NCBI RefSeq assembly: GCF_964275005.1
Contig: NC_092699.1
Span: 24,754,981 to 24,818,980 of the forward strand
DNA length: 64,000 nt
From: Diadema setosum
Lineage: Eukaryota > Echinodermata > Echinoidea > Diadematoida > Diadematidae
Direction: 5' to 3'
The notes under the pieces were generated by a model. That model did no database searches. It had not been told where the DNA came from and worked only from the letters and a program-made list of their open reading frames with translations. Positions 11,530-21,790 of this stretch are shown piece by piece. The number at the start of each line of letters is the position of its first letter. The first letter of the stretch is position 1. A program made the translations under genes and the position numbers.

Positions 11530-12420
11530 AGTACTGCAGTACTCGCCAACTTATAAACTGCAGAAGAATCATCAATAAAACTACCTCTCAAGTACTGCTA
11601 ATACTATACTACAATGTACTGTGCTGCCTCAAAAAAGCACTACAAAATTTAAATGAGAATGGCATGAGTAATGTAAGTATTTCGATGTAAGGTACTGCGA
11701 TTTACTGCCATATATATACTACCATAGAAGTACTGTACTACAGTACTACCTCAAAAGTACTGCAAAATAACGAGAATGGCGTGAGTACTGCAAGTACCTA
11801 GAAGGTACTGCCATTACTGCCGTACTACCATAGAAGTACTGCCGTACTACCATAGAAGACGTGTTAGTACTGCAGTACTACCTCAAAAGTACTGCAAAAT
11901 TACAATGAGAATAGCGTGAGTACTGCAAGTACCTCGAAGGAACTGCAATTACTGCCGTACTACCATAGAAGTACTGCAGTACTACCTCAAAAGTACTGCA
12001 AAATTACAATGAGAATAGCGTGAGTACTGCAAGTACCTCGAAGGTACTGCAATTACTGCCGTACTACCATAGAAGTACTGCAGTACTACCTCAAAAGTAC
12101 TGCAAAATTACAATGAGAATAGCGTGAGTACTGCAAGTACCTCGAAGGTACTGCAATTACTGCCGTACTACCATAGAAGTACTGCAGTACTACCTCAAAA
12201 GTACTGCAAATGTACTATGATTACTGCAAGTACCTCAAAATTACTACGAGTACTGCAGTAGTTCTGCTATAATACTGCCGTACTACCACAGAAGTACTGC
12301 AGTACTACCTCAAAAGTACTGCAAATATACTATGATTACTGCAAGTACTTCAAAAGTACTACGAGTACTGCAGTAGTACTGCAATAATACTGCAGTATTT
12401 CCTGCAGTACTTGAAGTACT
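11530..12420. repeat. Second GTACTGCAGTAC array with 104-bp higher-order unit
   Basis: Units starting CCTCAAAAGTACTGCAAAAT fall at 11881, 11985, 12089 and 12193, an exact 104-base period. Flanking units are more diverged. Each unit carries one full GTACTGCAGTAC palindrome plus half-sites such as GAGTACTGCAAGTACCTCG. The array ends at GAAGTACTTTTTCACATGGG, the inverted form of the border at 1,253-1,270. Confidence 0.95.
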
Positions 12421-12595
12421 TTTTCACATGGGGGTTTCAACCGTGGTTTCCATGCTGATCAGATATAGAGTGCAGAAAAACCATGATATTCTAGAATTTC
12501 TAACCATGGAACCTGGGTATGATAGCATAAGAACAGTGGTTATTAAACCATGGTTAACTTTTTGTTTTACCAAAGTTTAAACCACGTGCACTATG
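12421..12595. repeat. AACCATGGTT-type flank of the second array
   Basis: Contains ACCGTGGTTTCC, AACCATGGAACC and TTAAACCATGGTTAAC, and shares 'GCATAAGAACAGTGGTTAT' with the flank of the first array. It marks the same pairing of two palindromic repeat types. Confidence 0.6.
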
Positions 12596-13374
12596 ATTAT
12601 TGAATGATGTCGATCACAAAAATCAATATGAAAACTCTTAATTTGATGGCCGCAATGCCAATGCAAGTCATGACGGACATTCATCTAACGCAACCACCCG
12701 CACCCGTTTGGCTTCAACAGGATTATGTAAACAAACAGTAGTCTTACCATTGCAAACAAAAAGCTGCTTCACTTGGTTGATTTACAGCATTCCTAAAATG
12801 CAACATCTATTCACTACGGAATAAAGCACGTAAAAAACCTTAAATGAGATTACATACTCGTGAAAAAATAAAAAAAGGTAGTAACTCATTGCCGCCCGTT
12901 CGTTCCCCGTAGCTTTGACATGTACACACAACAATAGAAAACTATATGAATGCAATCGGCGTGTAATTGTGTACGATGAATGGGAGATCCGGGTTGTTGA
13001 TATGAGGCTCGTTCGTACCAAAGATCACAACAAAAATATATTTCAAAATATATGGAGCACAAAAAATATTGACACATTGAAAAAACATTAATCTGCAATA
13101 CAAAAAGTTGTAAACATATATTTTTTATTCAAAACCAAAAATTTAATGATTACAAGTTTTCTTGATAATAATGTAACGTAAGAGGTCATGTGCGTGTTGT
13201 TGTTGTCGCTGATTGAACCTTACGTGTATGTACTGCTGAACCGTTAGTCCGCGACCGCGCTCAAAAACCACACACACGGCTACGATTGATGTTCATCATT
13301 TCAAACGCTCTTTCGTGATGATATCTGACCGGAGTCAAACATCTCGACGTACGAACCATCTGATATTTTCAGAA

Positions 13375-13435
13375 ATGGCTAGCAAACGGCCCCTAAGAAA
13401 AAGAGGAACTGCTCCTTTGGGATTCTTCGAGGAAG
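13375..13435 (+). CDS. Candidate first exon of the small gene
   Basis: Twenty codons plus one base, starting MASKRPLRKRG. The upstream 150 bases are CpG-containing but no TATA box is evident. Confidence 0.35.
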
Positions 13436-16400
13436 GTTGGTCAACGTAACTTTTAATACATTATTAGTAGACCTAATCTTAGCTAAAATAATTACCAGCG
13501 AGATTTGCATTGAATTGTCCCGACCGACCCGGGGCCGGCAGCGGCCCTGCCCCTGCTGTGCAAATTTCGCATGATCGTATCAAGTGGGGATAACCAGTCC
13601 AGTAGACTGTTCTGTATCTGAAAGTGTGACTGAGTCAGTGAGTGTGAGAGTATGACATGAGAGCTCAAGAGTTTGGAATGAGTTGTTCTAACTCAGCTAC
13701 TGTATTGTACTGAACTGTTAGTGTTACTGTGTCACGTAAATTCTACAAGTTATCTACGGTAACTAGATTCTATACACAACCCAGTCGCTGTAGACAGTGT
13801 AGATCTAGGCCTAACCCTGTTATAGTGGTAGTATGGTTGGGGCACCACCTATCGGCAGGGCACCTTCCCATCGGCACCCTGCGTATCATGGCTGTTTGCG
13901 TATAGAACGAAAAGGTACGCGCGGGATTAAGTGTCATGAGCTATAAAAACAATGAAAACGAGGAAACGAAAATCAAACTCAAACAAACCAAGCTAGAAAT
14001 TACACATCCGCTCAGTAACGACGCATGGCTGTGAAATTCACGTGTATACCTATGGCTTGTGAAATTCACTTGTATTACCTATGCTGTGAAATTCACGTGT
14101 ATACCTATGGAGGTTAGGGGGTGCCGATCGCAAGGTTCCCTTAATTTAGCTGCGCGAAGAAAATGAAACGCACGCGCTAAAATTGCGCTATTTTAAAACG
14201 GAGATTCATAATCAATGAGACGGTCACGACATTCAAAACTGCAGTATTTATGGCATATTTGAGGTAAGAATTTAGGCGGATGTGTGTTATATTTTTAGAA
14301 TAAACGAGCTACAGATCCTTAGGGTGGCGATACGTGGTACCCCCAACCCTACTAGTAGCGACAGGCTATAATTTATTTGCACAGCGTACTCTAACAGCGT
14401 CTGGTCGGGCTAACAAGACGGTAGTCGGTAGTTCTAACAGTTAGGCGTAATCCCTAACAATGTTAGTAGGCATAGGCCTACCTCATATTGGGTGGTGATA
14501 TCAGGTTCGGTGCAAGCTACATCAACAACACTATTTTCTGCTAACTCTGTTAGGACTTCTAGTGGTAACTGCTCCAGTGAATCAAGAGTATCAGTAGAAG
14601 CTACGCTAAGACACAAGGGCTTACTCCTGCGAACTAGTACGCTCATGGGCGAAATACGGACGCCATTCCGCCATTGAAAGCAACAGACCGATAGATTGAT
14701 TAGAGGGCGTACTGTATATTTCGCGATCATGATATCAGTGCCGTATCACTGGGTCCTCGTATTTCTGTCTCCCTTTCATTTTTCCCCTTTTTAGGGGGCA
14801 TACAGGGGAAGATATGTACGATATGTACCGATGTACATGTATGTACTTAGAATCTTGTTTTGTCGTAAAGAAGTATCATTCCTGTCTAACCATGAAATGT
14901 ATTTGAAAAAAATGTTATTTACTTTCCAATCGCAATCTGCAGGCCCACAAAGTTTGAGCTGAAGTAGGTAGACCAAACTATGTTTCGGGAGGGAGAGAGA
15001 AAGAGATAGGTGGCGTTTGTCAGCTCAAACACAAACTTGCTGAGGGACTACTGATAAAAAAGTAATTACATTACTTCAATTTTTTTTTTTACATATTGAC
15101 AGAAAATATACTTTTTGTGATATTTTGAGGTCTGAAATGCAATTCTACCGCTGTGTGCTTCCTTTTAAAATGAAGAAAATGAAAGGAAGGTAGGGTTTGC
15201 TCCATAGGCTCACGTGTTTAAGAAGCTTGCGGTATTATTACTAAATTGGCTGCCATTGGGCTCCATGTTGGGCTCCCGCTCCATGCCGTACTACACCCGT
15301 TTGCGTGCGAAGTCGTGAGAGTACGCCCTCTTAGCTTCTATACTCTTTGATTGTGTCTCAGCACTAACTTAAGCGCTGGCAGCCACTGGCACTGGCGATA
15401 AAACTGAAGTGAACTTGAAGTCCGTAGGTGCTGGTAGGATGACCTCAAAAATATGTCATAAATTTCTGGTTGCTGGTGCTGGGCAAACTTGTGAAAGATT
15501 CGTCTGTCCGAAGGAGGAGTCTTTTTTTTTTTTTTTGACGTTACTTATGGCTCTCTACCTCCGGACTATGTCTATAGGAGGGGATCCGTAAAGCCAGATG
15601 CAGTCTCTGCTCTGTGGAACATATCCCCGTCGACGAGATACAGACCAATCTTTCGGTCAAGTGCTGGGCTTGGTGTTGAAATCAAAGAATGTCGTCTGCT
15701 GAACCTAGCTCCGCCATTTGGTAGTGTAAGAGTTAGGCCTGTAGCATGTACATTCTATGCTAATGCAATGGTCACCCACGCCACGAAACGTAGGCCCTAC
15801 ACGAGCATGTGGCTTCATAAATCTGAGCATGTGGCTTCATAAATCTGAGCCTGGAAGCATAAAATTAAATATTAAGTTGTGTTTTGAAGAATGGTTGAAA
15901 TTTGGGGCATTTTAGTCTGTCTTCCTCACTTTGTGTCTAAAAACTAAGCAGTCCTGCATCTTTTAATATTCGAGTGTAATCATGCGCCATCACTTTTCGT
16001 CGTGCGATTCTCACGGACCTTGCGATGCTGCGATTTCCAACACCTATTGCTGGGGATCAATAACTTTGATAAGTATCGCTTAGTTAATCCGACCGTCGGT
16101 GTTGGAGCTCAGTTTAAGTCAGTCATTTGGGAGCTAGCACTAGCACTGATCTTGAAATCCCCCAATGGCAAAGGATGCTGTATTTTGTAATTTGTATGTT
16201 ATACCAGTATATCATTCACCTAACGGATTGTTGTGTGATTTTTCTGGCTAACCTTATTTTTCTTCTCTCAATCATTAATAGGTGTATTATTGTTATGTCG
16301 TGTTTTTTTTTTCCTCATCAGAATCAAAGATTGACTGTGCAAGTGGCTGATGTGAGAAGGTGTTTCCATAGAAGACTTGCAGTCCATAGAAGACTTGAGG

Positions 16401-17820
16401 TCCATCCATGACCATTGATCGTGCTGTCCACTAGCTTGCTCCTTTCATGGGTACAAGTACATGATACACATGCAGCGCTGATTTACATCAATATGTGTAC
16501 ATGGCATCCTCCTGGCTGAATTCTGGTGCAAAGAAGTGGATCATCTGATGTCATGTTTTTTCCCGTTTGACCATGTCATCAAGGAGAAGGTATTCCTTTT
16601 TCTTTGTTTCTTTATTTCAACCCAGTATGGTTCATTAGGAATTTGAGCATATCGCTGTAACATACCCAAATTCTTGTGCAACATCCTCAAAAACCAGCAG
16701 CATGCTATGCGACATTGTAGAATATTTGGGAGTCTTTTATTCCAGCAGTCATTTGGGAGCTAGCACAAGCACCAAACTTTAAATCATCCAATGCTGTATT
16801 TTGTATGTTACATACATAATTTTCCTGTGTGATTTTTCTGCCTAACCTTATTTCACTTCTCTCAATCATCACTATTATCGTTATGTTGTGTTATTTTTTT
16901 TCCTCATCAGAATCAATGATTGATTGTGCCAGTGGCTGACACGAGAAGGTTTCTCCATAGAAGACTTGAAGTCCACCCATGACCATCGATCAGGCTGTCC
17001 CCTAGCTAGCTCCTTTCATGGGTACAAGTACATGCAGTGCTGATATGTGTATGGCATCCTCCTGGCTGAATTCTGGTGCAGAGAAGTCCATCTACTGATG
17101 TCATACTTTCTCCCGCTTTTCCATGTCATCAAGGGTAAGATACTCCTCTTTCTTACTTTGTTTCTTTCTTTTTTTCAACCCATTATTAGTGTGGTTCATG
17201 AGGAATTTGAGCATTACACTGCAGCATACCCAAATTCTTGTGCAACATTCTCAAATACCAGCAGCATGCTATGCAGCATCCTAAAATATTGGCAACCTGC
17301 TTAAAATAGAATGTGATCAATTTTTGAAAAAACATCAAATTACTCTAGGCAATTTGTGCACAATACATGATATGGAATGTTGAACATAATGGCTTCACCT
17401 GTATGTGGCACTTAGGGGTTAAAATGATTGTAAAAGTACACTGTATTTTAAACAGTATCTCTCCAGCACATTAGAGTGATGAAATGATGGCTAGGTGTAC
17501 CACATCAATCTAATCCCATTCTTCTTATGTTTTTTGCAAGGTAGCTATTCTGTGCAAGAATTTTGTGTGTTGAGTATTTGAAGTAGAGTTTAACACGTAC
17601 TACATGTTATTATTATTTTAAAAAAATAATAGCGTAATGAATAAATTCTCAGTTCGTTGCAGGAGTGATCTTCCCCAAGAAAATTCTCACGGCTCACGGT
17701 TGCAAAAGAAGGACATCTCAAGGCTCCACAACGACAAAGGGCACACTAACCAAGCTATATCAAGACCTAGTTCCTGCGAAGCCTCATCCAGAAGTTGCAC
17801 CAAAGCTTACTGCTGGATAG
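13375..17820 (+). CDS. Candidate small two-exon gene, 72 residues
   Basis: Exon 1 (13375-13435) starts at an ATG in good context (AGAAATGGC) and encodes MASKRPLRKRGTAPLGFFEE. Its possible donor is GTTGGT, with a better GTAACT ten bases later. The last exon (17663-17820) follows TTCGTTGCAG, is open for 51 codons, includes VIFPKKILTAHGCKRRTSQG and LTKLYQDLVPAKPHPE, and ends at TAG. The two join in phase as G|GA. An AATAAA at about 18,156 would suit polyadenylation. The product is basic at its N terminus and I do not recognise it. Middle exons may exist; the ~626-bp duplication lies in the intron. The opposite-strand exon at 14.5 kb lies inside this span, so one of the two may be false. Confidence 0.35.
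13835..14349 (+). mobile_element. Uninterrupted copy of the ~515-bp MITE
   Basis: The terminal inverted repeats are GGTTGGGGCACCACCTATCG at the left and, read inward from the right, GGTTGGGGGTACCACGTATC. Internal blocks include three 'GTGAAATTCACGTGTAT' repeats and 'TATTTTAAAACGGAGAT'. It has no open frame. Flanking target duplication is uncertain (TA or TAGTA). Confidence 0.8.
14482..14646 (-). CDS. Candidate first exon with F-box-like helix
   Basis: An ATG at 14646 opens 55 codons to a donor GAG|GTAGGC, phase 0. The translation includes VLVRRSKPLCLSVASTD and LEQLPLEVLTELAENSVVDV; the LPLEVL pattern recalls the start of an F-box, but the piece is too short to call. The open frame extends 28 codons upstream. 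Later exons should lie to the left, but the next seen exon (7350) needs a different phase, so unseen exons or another gene are implied. Confidence 0.35.
14650..15490. other. Non-coding stretch
   Basis: No exon or repeat is supported. A pyrimidine-rich 60-base block lies at 14,763-14,795 and a short direct repeat, GGGCTCC..., at 15,258-15,285. Confidence 0.35.
15495..15665 (-). mobile_element. ~160-bp MITE with GAAAGATC termini, copy 1
   Basis: Read on the minus strand it begins GACCGAAAGATTGGTCTGTA, passes TCCACAGAGCAGAGACTGC and TGGCTTTACGGATCCCCTCC, and ends in a GGACAGACGAATCTTTC block. Two further copies lie at 27.8 and 53.24 kb on the plus strand. Its termini are inverted GAAAGATC..CTGT. 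Confidence 0.6.
15812..15852 (+). repeat. 22-bp direct duplication
   Basis: 'GAGCATGTGGCTTCATAAAT' followed by CT is present twice in tandem, with a partial third GAGC. Confidence 0.9.
16121..17295 (+). repeat. ~626-bp tandem duplication
   Basis: Two head-to-tail copies start at 16121 and 16747 with AGTCATTTGGGAGCTAGCAC. They share TTCCTCATCAGAATCAA, GGCATCCTCCTGGCTGAATT and CAGCAGCATGCTATGC. Both copies retain an acceptor-like CCTCATCAG and a donor-like GTAAG/GTATT, but codon changes between them are not silent, so they look like intronic sequence. Confidence 0.85.
17663..17820 (+). CDS. Candidate terminal exon of the small gene
   Basis: Two carried bases, 51 codons and TAG. It is Lys/Thr/Pro-rich with no hydrophobic segment. 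It joins in phase to the exon ending at 13435. Confidence 0.4.
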
Positions 17821-18408
17821 TCTTGGACAGTAGAAGTACAAGGACAGTTTTCAAAGCATGTGAAGTGTGCATGTATGCTCTCATGTCAGGACTGTTGGTT
17901 GCTAGATAATTTTTTTTTTTTTTTTTTTTTGGATGCTGTTTTGTTCTGTTGTCCAGTGCTCCTGGTGTCACTTAAGTCCAAATTTGCATTAACTATACAA
18001 AGCTACAAATGATCATGTACATCAAACATGCACTAATATATGTACACTGTATTTAATTATCCAACTAATTCTTTGCAGGTGATATTGTTATAGTTTTAAA
18101 TCATGTGACTGGCAATAAGCCATACCTACGTACAGTCAAGATGCTGCTCATGAAGCAATAAAAAGCTACTTTTCAATCGTAACAGCAAAGTGAGCAAATG
18201 TGCATTCTTATGTCTTATTTGTTGACTGAGGTTCAGTAAGAGTACATTTTCTTCATTGATTTGTTTACATAAACCTACAGTTTTGCAACTGGAAATAATG
18301 TGATATTTGTATGATACTTTGACTTCTCACACCCAGCTGCTGAAAAATAACTTTTGAATGTATAATCATAATTGACTGTTTCTACCCTTGTGTACTTTCT
18401 TATTTTAA

Positions 18409-18855
18409 AGGTGCCTAGACCCGGTAGTTGCTGCAGCGCTTTTAGATGAGAGTGCCGATCACCATTAGCATTGATACAAAGACTGCCGAAATTGAGCTGT
18501 CGTCAACGGTAAAGCGCGTAGGTGTTGCTAGGTAATGTTGCCTTCATTGTCTTCTCTGCGTGTCAGACAGTCCGTAGAATTTGAATGCCAGGGTGCATGC
18601 TTCTTTGTTTGACTTCAGAGAAAAAAATATTAAAGCTGTCATCATCAGCAGTGGATTGGACTTCTTCGGACTCATGGAAATGGGTCAAAGCGTAAGCGCT
18701 AACGATAAAGAGGAGTCGATAGCATAGGTCTCTCAAGGAAGCTTGTGCCGTGCGCCGTGTACGCTAACGATAAAGAGGAGTCGATAGCATAGGTCTCGCA
18801 AGGAAGCTTATGCCGTGCGCCGTGTACGCAAGCAAACCACCGGGTCTATGTGCCT
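18409..18855. mobile_element. 447-bp MITE with TTAA target duplication
   Basis: TTAA is present at 18405-18408 and 18856-18859. The terminal inverted repeats are AGGTGCCTAGACCCGGT and, from the right, AGGCACATAGACCCGGT. The TTAA target site is the mark of piggyBac-type elements. A 65-bp tandem duplication (18697-18826) lies inside it. No coding capacity. Confidence 0.8.
18697..18826 (+). repeat. 65-bp tandem duplication inside a MITE
   Basis: 'CGCTAACGATAAAGAGGAGT' starts at 18697 and again at 18762, and the two copies are almost identical. Confidence 0.9.
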
Positions 18856-18859
18856 TTAA

Positions 18860-19630
18860 ATGCTAATGACAGTACAGTCAACTCCAGTCAGTCAGTTTTG
18901 ACTGAAAAAGCGCATCAAATTGGGCAATGTTTGACTTCTGCATGTTCAGAGGAATACACATGACTAGGCCATGAAAATTGGGACTTATTGGTTTCCTCAA
19001 TGTGGCCATAGTGTATTCGATATACATGTATGTTTTGGGGAGAGCTTTGGCGGTGTGAAAGTCAATGCTGGTAAGAGCATCGACCTACTCGTTGCTACAT
19101 ATAGCTTCTTTTATTAAACAGTGAATCAATTAACACTTACAATCTGCACCCATCCACCAACACACACATGGAAGTCAGTTTTTAAATACAGCTGTACATA
19201 TTTTTTAGACTATAGCTAGAAGGAAAATAATAGAGAATTGGTTTTCTCCTGTTTCAGAGTCCAGGTTCATATACATGTTTACAAATGTACTGTATCACAA
19301 TACATTTGTATAGGAATTGTAAGAATTATTATTCTGCTCCAGGTAATTTACTGAAAATATTTTTATTTCATCACTTTATGTGAAGACTCTACTGTGCTAT
19401 TTATTGATCATTATTCATCAAATAGCAAAGCAATTGTGGAAAAATATATTTCTCCAACCAATTTTCCCCATGGTTTCTCAAAGTACTTGTGAAATACAAC
19501 TGTAGTTAAAAATACATTTTTCTGCGATATTGCACTGTGGTTAAATAGTGGGTTTACTATGTACAATGGATCATGGTTGTATCGTGATTTGGGTTGTAAT
19601 TCTGTGGTTTGGCAGCTGTAAAACCATGTT
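18860..19630. other. AT-rich stretch
   Basis: No exon is supported. The right end grades into GGTTTT/ACCATG words leading into the next array. Confidence 0.4.
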
Positions 19631-20740
19631 TTCATCTTTTCCTAACCAAACTTTCACCTTTACCTAACCATGGTTTTACACTTCCTTAACCATGGTTTCA
19701 CTTCTTCGTAACCATGGTTTGGGCACGGTAGAAACACAAGTTAGTGACCATGGTAAAACCACAGTAATGTCATGGTAAGTGCGTTCCAATTTACCACCTT
19801 TAAACCATGGTTACCACGGTTAACCCATGCTAAACCTATGGTTTAACCATGGCTACCATGGTTTAACCATAGTGCACCATTGTTTAAATATAGTTAAACT
19901 ATGGTTAAACACTAGTGCACCATGGTTTGACCATAATTAAACCATATTGCACTATGGTTAAACCATAAGTTTGCCATGGTTTCATCTTTTCTTAACCATA
20001 GTTTCACCATTTCCTAACCGTAGTTTCACCATTTCCTAACCATGGTTTTACACTTCCTTTACCATGGTTTCACTTTTTCTTAACCATGGTTTTGGCTTGG
20101 TAGAAACACAGTAGTGACCATGGTAATACCACAGTAATGTCATGGTAAGTGCGTTCCAATTTACCACCTTTAAACCATGGTTACCATGGTTAACCCATGC
20201 TAAACCTATGGTTTAACCATGGCTACCATGGTTTAACCATAGTGCACCATTGTTTAAATATAGTTAAACTATGGTTAAACACTAGTGCACCATGGTTTGA
20301 CCATAATTAAACCATATTGCACTATGGTTAAACCATAAGTTTGCCATGGTTTCATCTTTTCCTAACCATAGTTTCACCATTTCCTAACCATGGTTTCACA
20401 CTTCCTTAACCATGGTTTTACTTTTTCTTAACCATGGTTTTGGTACTGTAGAACCACAGTAGTGACCATGGTAATACCACAGTAATGTCATGGTAAGTGC
20501 GTTCCAATTTACCACCTTTAAACCATGATTACCATGGTTAACCCATGCTAAACCTATGGTTTAACCGTAGATACCATGGTTTAACCATAGTGCACTATTG
20601 TTTAACTATTGTTAAACTATGGTTAGACACTAGTGCACCATGGTTTGACCATAATTAAACCATATTGCACTATGGTTAAACCATGGATGGATCCAATGTA
20701 AAACCATGGTTATGCCTCATAGTCAAACCATGGTATTTTT
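19631..20740. repeat. AACCATGGTT palindromic satellite, three 350-370-bp units
   Basis: Units start with TTCATCTTTTCCTAACC at 19631, 19981 and 20351. Each is built of AACCATGGTT palindromes and variants and holds 'GTCATGGTAAGTGCGTTCC'. The second unit is about 20 bases longer through an added CATAGTTTCACCATTTCCTA. The right end reads ATGGTATTTTTTTACAAGGG. Confidence 0.95.
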
Positions 20741-20749
20741 TTACAAGGG

Positions 20750-21790
20750 ACCCCCTCCCACGGTAGGGACTTTTTGTAAAAACAGAGTATAAAAGTCGCG
20801 TTTATAGAGAATTAAAAAGTAAATTTCTAGGAATTAACATATTGAAAAAATCAGTTGGAAGGACTATGATCATAACATACGGGAGTACATTAGTAATGTG
20901 ATGGTGCGAGATCCTCGGCGAGGGAGCGAAGCGACCGAGCGGGGGGAGGGTGTGGGAGGGGGGATACCCCCTCCCACGGTAGGGACTTTTTGTGAAAACA
21001 GAGTATAAAAGTCGCGTTTATAGAACATTTAAAAGCAAATTTCTAGGGAATTAACATATTGAAAAAAAAATCAGTTGGAAGGACTATGATCTTACAACAT
21101 ACGGGGGTATATTATGTGATGGTGTGAGATCCTCGTCGAGGGAGCGAAGCGACCGAGCGGGGGAGGGTGTGGGAGGGGGGATACCCCCTCCCTCGGTAGG
21201 GACTTTTTGTGAAAACAGAGTATAAAAGTCGCGTTTATAGAACATTTAAAAGCAAATTTCTAGGGAATTAACATATTGAAAAAAAAAATCAGTTGGAAGG
21301 ACTATGATCTTACAACATACGGGGGTATATTATGTGATGGTGTGAGATCCTCGTCGAGGGAGCGAAGCGACCGAGCGGGGGAGGGTGTGGGAGGGGGGAT
21401 ACCCCCTCCCTCGGTAGGGACTTTTTGTGAAAACAGAGTATAAAAGTCGCGTTTATAGAACATTTAAAAGTAAATTTCTAGGGAATTAACATATTGAAAA
21501 AAAAAATCAGTTGGAAGGACTATGATCTTATAACATACGGGGGTATATTATGTGATGGTGTGAGATCCTCGTCGAGGGAGCGAAGCGACCGAGCGGGGGA
21601 GGGTGTGGGAGGAGGATACCCCCTCCCACGGTAGGGACTTTTTGTAAAAACAGAGTATAAAAGTCACTTTTATAGAGCATTTTAAATTAAATTTCTGAGG
21701 AATTAAACATAGTAAAAGAAATCACTGCGAAGGACTATGATAATAACTTATGAAAACTTTTCATTTTACTATAAGTACGGGCAGAACGAG
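20750..21790 (+). repeat. ~217-bp tandem repeat, four units plus a partial
   Basis: Units begin near 20750, 20966, 21184, 21402 and 21620. Each starts CCCCCTCCCACGGTAGGGAC and ends GTGTGGGAGGGGGGATAC, so every unit has short inverted ends. The inside carries CAGAGTATAAAAGTCGCG, a TATA-like string, and 'GGGAGCGAAGCGACCGAGCG'. The inner units are nearly identical; the last is diverged. Confidence 0.95.
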
